Shown one piece after another: positions 22,674-29,758 of a stretch of 29,758 nt of DNA; positions within the stretch are counted from its first letter, which is position 1, and each line of letters starts with the position of its first letter. Position numbers and translations under genes: made by a program. The notes below the pieces were generated by a model that made no database searches, was not told where the DNA came from, and was given only the letters and a program-made list of their open reading frames with translations. The DNA lies in IMG/VR virus record IMGVR_UViG_3300021364_000121, positions 1 to 29,758 of that record. One strand, given 5' to 3'. The stretch comes from a virus.

Positions 22674-23333
22674 ATGTCATTACAAGGAATATCTACCGGA
22701 ACCACTCCTAATGATGGGACTGGAGATCCTCTCATTAATGGAGCAAAGAAAATAAATGATAATTTTCAAGAAATTTACAATGCTCTTGGGGATGGCACAA
22801 ACTTAATGACAGGAAATCCTACTGTGGATGTAGGATTTATTATCGGAATTGGTGGTTCTTTTACTGGTGTTGTCACAGCAACTTCATCAGACATAGATTT
22901 TCTCAATTCTGTTGGTGGTTCTTTTACTGGTGTTGTCACAGCAACTTCATTCGTTGGTAATGGATCCAGTTTAACTGGACTAACCCATAGTCAAGTTGGT
23001 GCTATTCCAGATCTTATATCGGATGGAACACCTCAATTGGGTGGGAATTTAGATATTAATAATTACGACATAAATGGAATAGGTAATATTAGTATCAATG
23101 GTTCTATTACAGCAAATTCATTTTCTGGTTCATTGGGGGATAATTTAGATCTTAATAGTAATGATATTACTGGAACTGGCAATATTAATTTAACTAGTGG
23201 TTATTTTCAGTCTAGTTTAGGGATTAGCACCAATTCTGGAACAACTACGGCACAAATCAGTGTTGATTCAACTGGAAGTCAATTGATCATTACTGTACCT
23301 GGTGTTGGTTCAACAACCCTACCATTAACTTAA
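22674..23333 (+). CDS. short gp10-like fibre paralogue, 219 aa
   Basis: The first 50 residues are close to those of the 728-aa fibre (QGISTGT, NDGTGD, KINDNFQEIY, ALGDGTNL), including at the DNA level, so the genes are paralogous. They share the T4 gp9/gp10 N-terminal segment. A later GTPQLGGNLDIN block is also shared. There is no beta-helix: the protein ends after a Ser/Thr/Gly-rich shaft with SGTTTAQISVD and a hydrophobic tail (TTLPLT). Two copies of GGSFTGVVTATS, 21 residues apart, come from a 39-bp direct repeat. It may be a truncated duplicate, or a short adaptor that occupies the same baseplate site. Confidence 0.8.
   Translation: MSLQGISTGTTPNDGTGDPLINGAKKINDNFQEIYNALGDGTNLMTGNPTVDVGFIIGIGGSFTGVVTATSSDIDFLNSVGGSFTGVVTATSFVGNGSSLTGLTHSQVGAIPDLISDGTPQLGGNLDINNYDINGIGNISINGSITANSFSGSLGDNLDLNSNDITGTGNINLTSGYFQSSLGISTNSGTTTAQISVDSTGSQLIITVPGVGSTTLPLT
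22849..22950 (+). repeat. 39-bp perfect direct repeat
   Basis: Positions 22849-22887 and 22912-22950 are identical. The 63-bp period is exactly 21 codons, so the duplication is in frame and adds one shaft repeat (GGSFTGVVTATS). The perfect identity suggests a recent slippage or recombination event. Confidence 0.95.
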
Positions 23334-23339
23334 TAAATA
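23332..23339 (+). promoter_or_regulatory. late promoter overlapping the fibre stop (AATAAATA)
   Basis: AATAAATA matches 7 of 8 bases of the T4 late octamer and begins inside the TAA stop (23331-23333) of the 219-aa gene, 18 nt before the gp8 ATG. Confidence 0.6.
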
Positions 23340-23357
23340 ACTAGAAAATAAACGATC

Positions 23358-24923
23358 ATGTCTGCAATTGTAACAGATCAATTAAGGATTATAAATGCTA
23401 GAAACTTTGTTAACGAAATCGTTTCTGACGATAGCGCTTATTATAGTTTTGTAGCTCTTACAAACCCCGAAGATTATCAATCTGATTGGGATGAAAATCC
23501 ACCGGCACCTAAAGATTCATTAAATGAAGAATATCACAATTGGGATACAATTGTTGGCCTCAAAAGAATTTTGCCAGAAGATGTTAAACTAGCTGTTAGA
23601 AAAATAGAATGGGCATCTGGTATAACTTATGATATGTACAAACATAATATAAGTAGAGATAATTTATCTCAACCATCAGAAGCAACTAATTTATACTCTG
23701 CAAATTATTATGTAATTAATTCAAATTATAGGGTTTATGTTTGTTTAAATAATGGAACTGATCCAGAAAATCCAAACGGAAGACCATCTTTAGATGAACC
23801 AAAGTTCATTGATTTAGAGCCTAAAGCTGCAGGAGCAAGTGATGATGGATATGTTTGGAAATATCTATTTACAATAAATCCAGATGAACTTGTAAAATTC
23901 GATACTTTATCATATATTACAATTCCAAGTGATTGGGAAACCAATGAAGAATATGATTCGGTTAGATTGAATGCAGAAGATAGTGGTCAAATTAAGGTTG
24001 TATTAATTAAAAATAGAGGTATTAATGTTGGTCCAGCAAATCGTGTATATGAATGCAATATTATAGGTGATGGAGAAGGTGGTTTAGCTTCAATAGTTGT
24101 TAATAATCAATCACAGGTTGAATCTGTAACAGTTTCTGATGGAGGAACTGGATATACCTTTGGTACAATTGATTTATTAAGTGGTGGTTTTCCAGAATCA
24201 TTCACTACAAAACCCGAATTTGAGGTCATTATACCACCAAAAGGTGGTCATGGGAGAGATATTTACAAAGAACTTGGAACTACAAGAGTTTTAGTTTTTT
24301 CTCAAATTAAAAATGATGCAACAAATCCAGATTTTATTGTTGGAAATAAAGTCTCTAGAATAGGATTGATTTCAAATCCACTTTCTGCAGAATCGGATGA
24401 AATTTTAGATAAAAATCAAGCTAGTGGTTTAAGTGCTATTAGATTGATTGGTGTTAATGATCCCGATGACTTTAAAAATGCCTCTTTTGAGGCAAATGCA
24501 GAAATAACTCAAACTATTGGAATTGGTGTTACCGCTGTTGGTAAAGTTGTATCCTACAATAAAAATACTGGAGTTCTAAAATTTACTCAAGATAGGACAG
24601 AACATGGTTTTGATTATAATTTAAATCGTTCCAGCGATGGCACTTATGGAAATGAAAAATTTTCCTTTACTTCCGATCTTCTTGATGGTGGTTCTTTAGA
24701 AATTTTTGGTTCAAATCAAATATTAGAAATTGATATTGATTTTAATGGAGATTTATTAGTCATAAATAATCAAAACTATTTTCTTGGGCAGGATTTTATT
24801 GATGGAGTTTCTGGTCCAGAAGTTAAAAAGTATTCTGGAGATTTGATATACGTCGATAATCGACCGTCAATTACTAGATCTTCAAGTCAAAGAGAAGATA
24901 TCAAAATCGTATTGCAGTTTTAA
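23358..24923 (+). CDS. 8: baseplate wedge protein gp8
   Basis: gp8 is the wedge component that binds gp7 and gp6 in T4. Here 521 residues compare with 334 in T4. Matching blocks are GYVWKYLFTI (164-173; GYVWEYLFEI in T4) preceded by an acidic D-D-G turn, ISNPLSA (338-344; ITNPLEA in T4) and the C-terminal YVDNRPSI followed by ED-IKIVLQF (498-521; YMENRPPI, EEINILFTF in T4). The extra length comes partly from an inserted segment with a GxGY repeat (DGGTGYTFGTIDLL, near 256-270) like those in the giant protein, and an acidic stretch after the ISNPLSA block. It follows its own late promoter and ends 5 nt before the next gene. Confidence 0.9.
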   Translation: MSAIVTDQLRIINARNFVNEIVSDDSAYYSFVALTNPEDYQSDWDENPPAPKDSLNEEYHNWDTIVGLKRILPEDVKLAVRKIEWASGITYDMYKHNISRDNLSQPSEATNLYSANYYVINSNYRVYVCLNNGTDPENPNGRPSLDEPKFIDLEPKAAGASDDGYVWKYLFTINPDELVKFDTLSYITIPSDWETNEEYDSVRLNAEDSGQIKVVLIKNRGINVGPANRVYECNIIGDGEGGLASIVVNNQSQVESVTVSDGGTGYTFGTIDLLSGGFPESFTTKPEFEVIIPPKGGHGRDIYKELGTTRVLVFSQIKNDATNPDFIVGNKVSRIGLISNPLSAESDEILDKNQASGLSAIRLIGVNDPDDFKNASFEANAEITQTIGIGVTAVGKVVSYNKNTGVLKFTQDRTEHGFDYNLNRSSDGTYGNEKFSFTSDLLDGGSLEIFGSNQILEIDIDFNGDLLVINNQNYFLGQDFIDGVSGPEVKKYSGDLIYVDNRPSITRSSSQREDIKIVLQF

Positions 24924-24928
24924 GAATT

Positions 24929-27900
24929 ATGCCACAACTTACCAATCTCAACACCTTTCCATATTTTGATGATTTTGATAAAGATGAAAATTATTATAAG
25001 GTCCTATTTAAGCCCGGACAACCAGTTCAAGCTAGAGAACTAACTACATTACAATCCATTCTTCAAAATCAAATTGAAAAATTTGGAACTAATATATTTA
25101 AGGAAGGATCTGTAGTAATTCCAGGAACTCTTGCTGTTAGATCTAATCAATACTTTATTTCTTTAGAAGAAACTTTTGCTGGAGTAGATGTTACTCAATA
25201 CATATCTAATCTACTAGATGTAGAAATTAGAGGATCTCAAAGTGGAGTTAGAGCAAAAGTATCAATTGTAGTTGAAGATGATGATGTATTGTTTGTAGAT
25301 ATTTCTAACTCTGGTTTTGATATAGATAGTTCTGATTTTCTTGTTGGTGAATCATTAATAGTTGATGAAACAGTAAACTTAACTGATTCTGAAATATCAA
25401 TCTTTACGGAAGGATCAGAAATTGGAGTTATTGAATCAATTGGTTTTGGTTGTATAGCAAAAATTACTGAAGGTGTTTTCTTCTTAAGAGGTTATTTCGT
25501 AGAAGTTCCTGAACAAACAATTGTAGTATCATTAGACGAAGCAGAACCAACATGTTCTGTTGGATTTGCTGTTGCTGAACAACTTATCGATTCCTATGAT
25601 GACGATTCTTTGTTTGATAATTCTCAAGGTTTTGTTAACTTTGCAGCTCCTGGTGCAGATAGATTAAAAATATCTGCAGATCTAACTTCAACTTATCTGG
25701 AAGGAGGATTTGAAGATACTCCACAGAATTTTGTAGAACTTGTTAAAATTAGATCTGGATCAATTATATCTTCAAAGGTTGAAAACCCACAATTAAATAT
25801 TCTTGGAGATGAATTAGCAAGAAGAACTTTTGATGAAAGTGGTCATTACTATGTAAAACCATTCTCACTCAATGTTAGAGATTCTGCAAGAGATTACAAG
25901 GGAAATAATGGAGTTTATAATTTTGATGAAGTCAATGCCTTTGGAGAAACACCTAGAGATGATTTTGGCGTTTATGATATCTCTGATGGAAAGGCATATG
26001 TATTTGGATATGAAGTTAATATGCTATCCAATACATTATTGGATTTCAGAAAGCCAAGAGAATTAAAAGATTTTACTGGAGAGGCAGTATCTTATGTAAC
26101 TGGACCTACATTATCTCTTACAAGAGCATTTGGAGCTCCTAACCTTGGACTCTCAACTTCATATACAATTTCTCTGAGAGATGAAAGAGTTGGTTCTGCA
26201 CAAACTATAGCTGCTGGTAAAGAAATTGGACTAGCAAGAATTTATGACTATGCTTTAGAATCTGGAAGTTATGAAACTACAAATTTAGATGCAAATATTT
26301 GGGATTTATCTCTATTTGATATAGTTCCATTTACCGATCTAATTGTCAATGAAAATATTGAATTTCTACAAACACCAACATTCATTGAAGGAAAAGCAAG
26401 TGGTGCTGTAGGATTTTTAAGATATGATGTTACAAATTCTGGAATTATAACTGCTTATAATGTTAGGGGTAATTTTATAAAAGGAGAAGAACTTATTTTT
26501 GATGGAAATGATTCTGATAGAGTCACTACCGGATCAACAACTTATAGTATTTCTAATGCTAAATCGGTTTTTGCGGAAAGTGGGATTAGTACTTTTTCTG
26601 CAGATATAAGACAAAAACCTATACTTTCTTTAGGTCCATGTAAAATTGATGGTTCTGGAGTAGTAACACAAGCTGGTCGTGATTTTACAAAAGATTTTGC
26701 AATAAATGATCTAATTCAGTATATAACTCCTGGAGGTTCTAATCCAACCATTAATAGAGTAAGTGCAGTAACTTCGGATAATATTACTCTAGCGGCAGTA
26801 GAGAATGTAACTGGAGTTTCTATAGGATCTGTATCATCCGCAATCGATTCTATCGATATTGTAAAAATTTCAACAAACTTATTAACCAGTGATGCTGAAG
26901 ATGGTAATTTTCTATTCACACAGTTACCTAAAGAATTTGTTGCAACGATAGATACAACTGATAGTGAAATAAGTTATCGTAAATTATTTAATACAGAAAT
27001 AGTTTCTGATATTAGTGGAGGTAAAGTTACAATTTTTCCTTCCGATCTGGAAGATAATGAAACATTTTTACCATTTGATGAAGAGAGATATATTCTAATT
27101 AATGAAAATGGTCAAACCGAGGTATTAACTTCTGACAAGTTCACTATCACTAGTGGAAGTAGAGAACTTATTATTAGAGGATTATCTACAATAGGTACTG
27201 CGGTTTTAATTGCTACATTGAAGAAACCTGAAGCAAGACCAATAATAAAGGATAGAGTTAGACTCGAAAAAGTTATTGTCAATAAATCTTCACTTGAAGG
27301 TTCTGGTATTGGTGTCACATCATTAAATGATGGATTATTTTATGGAAACTATCCATATGGAACAAGAGTTCAAGATAAAGAAATTTGCTTACTTCGACCA
27401 GATGTAACAAATCTTTTTGCCATTTACGAATCTTCTACAAATGGGTTTGCAAGAATTCCACAATTAAACTTATCTAGTGTAGAAAGTTTTAATGGAAGTG
27501 TTGAAGATGCGTTGATTGGTGAAGAAATTTTTGGATCTAGTTCTGGATGTTTAGCAGTATTGGCAGATGTATTAGATTCTAATAGAATTGAATATATTCC
27601 AATTAATGGGAAAGAATTTGAATTAGGAGAACAAGTAACTTTCCAAGATACATCTGTTTTTGGAATCATTGGGGGTATTATTGAGGGTGATAATAATATC
27701 ACCAATAAGTATACTTTATCAAATGGTTACAAAAATACAATTTACGATTATTCAAAAATAATTAGAAATACGGACGAAATTGCTCCAACAAAACCTATTA
27801 CTATATTTTATGAACATGCAGATATTGAAACTTCTGATACTGGATCTTTAATAACTGTAGATTCATACGTCAATTTTGATTATAAAGATATTGGAAACAC

Positions 27901-29758
27901 AAATGGAATAAGACACTCCGATATAATTGATATAAGACCAAGAGTAAGTACCTATGTTATAAATGAAGGCGAAAGATCTCCGTTTGAATTTTTAGGAAGA
28001 AATTTTGAGGATAAAAGAAATAGAAACTTAAAAGTTCTTGCTTCTGATGAATCTATAACTATTGATTATTCAATATATTTGCCAAGGATTGACAAAATAT
28101 ATCTCAATAAAGATAAATTCTTCCAATTAAGTACTGGTGTTCCTTCAGAAACTCCAACAGATCCATTTCCTATAGAGGATGCAATTGAAGTTGCTCGTAT
28201 ATCTCTACCTCCATACCTATTTGATCCTTCGGATGCAAAATTAAGTCTCTCAACTTATAAGAGATATCAGATGAGAGATATCGCAAAACTTGAAGATAGA
28301 ATTGAAAGTCTTGAGTATTATTCAACATTATCCTTACTTGAGCAGAGTACTTCTAATTTAGAAATTAAAGATTCTGAAGGAACTGATAGATTTAAATCTG
28401 GTTTCTTTGTAGATAATTTTACCACAACTACAAATCAATTAAAACTTGGACCAAAAAATAGTATTGATCCAGAGAATAATGAATTAAGGCCATCTTCTTA
28501 CACTACAGAATTAGATCTACTACTGGGATCTACAGAATTGACAGGAGTTGGTGGTGAAATAGATCCAGATGCAGACCCAAGATATGTTACAGATCTTATT
28601 GGTGATAATATTAGAAGAAGTACAGTTGATCCTAATGGAACTCCTGGATCCGATGGCATGGGAGTTTTAACTCTTGATTATGAAGAAGTTGAATTAATTT
28701 CTCAAGATAATGCAACTAGAGTAGTTAATGCTGCACCATATCTCGTAACTTTCTATAAAGGAACAATTACACTCAACCCATCCTCAGATATTTGGCTTGA
28801 ACAGTCCAGAACTGAAACACAAACTGTTGAAGGTTTGTTGGGTGGTTATTCCGTAACGAATGTTAGAGCTAAAGCAAAAGATTTAGATCCTCAAGCTGGA
28901 TGGTCTCCAATTTTATGGGGAGGTTGGAATAAAGAGTGGACTGGATCCAAATCAAGGAAATCAAGAGTAACAGATCGTGATACTGCAACTAAAAGGGGAG
29001 TTAAGGCATCCGTAAAGACCACAATAACTTCGACTACAACTAAAAGAACTGGAACACAAACTCGAAGTGGTCTATCTACAAGAGTAAGAACTGTCCCAGG
29101 AAATAGTGTTAATCTTGGTGATAAAATTGTTAGTAGTAATGTTTCATCCTTTTTAAGATCTAGAAATATTGAAGTAATTTCTAAAAGATTAAAACCAAAT
29201 ACAGAATTTTATACATTTTTTGGTGGAATAAATGTAACACCATATTGTATTCCAAAACTTATAGAAATTAGGATGATTAGGGGTTCTTTTGAAACTGGAG
29301 AACTTATTAGAAGTAGGGGTCGTCGCCCAGGAATTACTCAAGATAAACCATATATCAGATTTAGAGCAGCTCTACCAAGGCACAAATATGGACCTTATAA
29401 TGATCCTATTGATGGTTATTTTGAAAATCCATATACTGGAGTTGAACTTGCGGATGATTATTCAACTTCGTCAACAATTTTAAATGTAGATTTAACTTCT
29501 TTATGTTTAAAGGCGGAAGGCAAATATTATGGTTATATTTCTCCAGGAATGATTCTTACTGGTAAAAGAAGTAAGGCAAGAGCAATTGTAACTGATGTTA
29601 GATTGGTTTCTGATGAAACTGGAACATTATTATCATCATTCTATATTCCAAATTCTAACGCAAGAACAGCACCTAAATTTAAAACTGGAAATAATACTTT
29701 AAAAGTTCAAGACAGCCCAACTTTAAGTGGAGTTGATGGGACATTATCATCTGCTGGC
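24929..29758 (+). CDS. DUF4815-type virion structural protein, 3' truncated (1,610 aa visible)
   Basis: The frame runs to the window end without a stop. The N-terminus (YFDDFDKDENYYKVLFKPG at 12-30, QAREL at 34-38, LQSILQNQIEKFG at 41-53) is the DUF4815 signature found in large cyanophage virion proteins. About 400-1,080 is beta-rich. A helical segment at 1111-1140 (KRYQMRDIAKLEDRIESLEY) followed by STLSLLEQ looks like a coiled coil. From about 1408 comes RSRNIEVISKRLKPNT then YTFFGG, the 'R-x-R-x-I ... LKPNT ... FF-x-G' block common in these proteins. It takes the place of T4 gp9/gp10 after gp8, though sequence similarity to either is not evident. A peripheral baseplate or fibre-anchor role is inferred. 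Confidence 0.85.
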   Translation, partial: MPQLTNLNTFPYFDDFDKDENYYKVLFKPGQPVQARELTTLQSILQNQIEKFGTNIFKEGSVVIPGTLAVRSNQYFISLEETFAGVDVTQYISNLLDVEIRGSQSGVRAKVSIVVEDDDVLFVDISNSGFDIDSSDFLVGESLIVDETVNLTDSEISIFTEGSEIGVIESIGFGCIAKITEGVFFLRGYFVEVPEQTIVVSLDEAEPTCSVGFAVAEQLIDSYDDDSLFDNSQGFVNFAAPGADRLKISADLTSTYLEGGFEDTPQNFVELVKIRSGSIISSKVENPQLNILGDELARRTFDESGHYYVKPFSLNVRDSARDYKGNNGVYNFDEVNAFGETPRDDFGVYDISDGKAYVFGYEVNMLSNTLLDFRKPRELKDFTGEAVSYVTGPTLSLTRAFGAPNLGLSTSYTISLRDERVGSAQTIAAGKEIGLARIYDYALESGSYETTNLDANIWDLSLFDIVPFTDLIVNENIEFLQTPTFIEGKASGAVGFLRYDVTNSGIITAYNVRGNFIKGEELIFDGNDSDRVTTGSTTYSISNAKSVFAESGISTFSADIRQKPILSLGPCKIDGSGVVTQAGRDFTKDFAINDLIQYITPGGSNPTINRVSAVTSDNITLAAVENVTGVSIGSVSSAIDSIDIVKISTNLLTSDAEDGNFLFTQLPKEFVATIDTTDSEISYRKLFNTEIVSDISGGKVTIFPSDLEDNETFLPFDEERYILINENGQTEVLTSDKFTITSGSRELIIRGLSTIGTAVLIATLKKPEARPIIKDRVRLEKVIVNKSSLEGSGIGVTSLNDGLFYGNYPYGTRVQDKEICLLRPDVTNLFAIYESSTNGFARIPQLNLSSVESFNGSVEDALIGEEIFGSSSGCLAVLADVLDSNRIEYIPINGKEFELGEQVTFQDTSVFGIIGGIIEGDNNITNKYTLSNGYKNTIYDYSKIIRNTDEIAPTKPITIFYEHADIETSDTGSLITVDSYVNFDYKDIGNTNGIRHSDIIDIRPRVSTYVINEGERSPFEFLGRNFEDKRNRNLKVLASDESITIDYSIYLPRIDKIYLNKDKFFQLSTGVPSETPTDPFPIEDAIEVARISLPPYLFDPSDAKLSLSTYKRYQMRDIAKLEDRIESLEYYSTLSLLEQSTSNLEIKDSEGTDRFKSGFFVDNFTTTTNQLKLGPKNSIDPENNELRPSSYTTELDLLLGSTELTGVGGEIDPDADPRYVTDLIGDNIRRSTVDPNGTPGSDGMGVLTLDYEEVELISQDNATRVVNAAPYLVTFYKGTITLNPSSDIWLEQSRTETQTVEGLLGGYSVTNVRAKAKDLDPQAGWSPILWGGWNKEWTGSKSRKSRVTDRDTATKRGVKASVKTTITSTTTKRTGTQTRSGLSTRVRTVPGNSVNLGDKIVSSNVSSFLRSRNIEVISKRLKPNTEFYTFFGGINVTPYCIPKLIEIRMIRGSFETGELIRSRGRRPGITQDKPYIRFRAALPRHKYGPYNDPIDGYFENPYTGVELADDYSTSSTILNVDLTSLCLKAEGKYYGYISPGMILTGKRSKARAIVTDVRLVSDETGTLLSSFYIPNSNARTAPKFKTGNNTLKVQDSPTLSGVDGTLSSAG

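Noticed and set aside
25872-26066. 64-codon + strand frame inside the DUF4815 gene
   Set aside because: It is out of frame with the 1,610-codon open frame that has the DUF4815 signature, and its Met/Ile/Leu-rich text is typical of shadow frames.

Overview
The window looks like part of the genome of a T4-like myovirus of marine cyanobacteria (a cyanomyovirus infecting Synechococcus or Prochlorococcus). It is AT-rich, every supported gene is on the + strand, genes are tightly packed, T4-type late promoter octamers ((T/C/G/A)ATAAATA or TCTAAATA) precede the structural genes, and baseplate wedge proteins gp25, gp6, gp7-like and gp8 are recognisable. The small left-hand proteins also resemble families I know only from cyanomyoviruses. 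All homology statements come from recalled family sequences; no search was run.

Left part (1-2213): a tight run of about twelve very small genes of unknown function. Many are joined by ATGA or TGATG stop/start overlaps, or overlap by 11-76 nt. One encodes a short single-span membrane protein. Then comes a non-coding stretch (2214-2614) with two adjacent DnaA-box sequences, a TGTCTCA direct-repeat array, a 9-bp inverted repeat and a near-consensus sigma70 promoter. It is a candidate replication origin or control region.

Middle part (2615-5180): four more small conserved cyanophage-type genes, a Rho-independent terminator, a strong sigma70-like promoter driving a GT-A glycosyltransferase, an overlapping 52-aa gene, a very basic 49-aa gene, and a strong terminator that separates this block from the virion genes.

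Right part (5183-29758): the baseplate and fibre operon. It holds gp25, gp6, a giant 4,173-aa protein (7551-20072, about 42% of the window), a 728-aa fibre with a C-terminal beta-helix, an 85-aa unknown, a 219-aa fibre-like paralogue, gp8, and a DUF4815-type structural protein cut off by the window end. The giant protein occupies the T4 gene 7 position and carries gp7-like sequence blocks, but two of these blocks, roughly 150 residues apart in T4 gp7, lie about 2,300 residues apart here. The intervening and following sequence is made of diverged repeat modules and includes a YHYH-type domain. The two fibre genes carry the N-terminal segment shared by T4 gp9 and gp10, and sit between gp7 and gp8 rather than after gp8 as in T4.

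Inference: early-type promoters drive the left and middle blocks and T4-type late promoters drive the virion block, with gp25, gp6, gp7-like, gp8 and the gp10-like fibres forming the wedge and its peripheral fibres.
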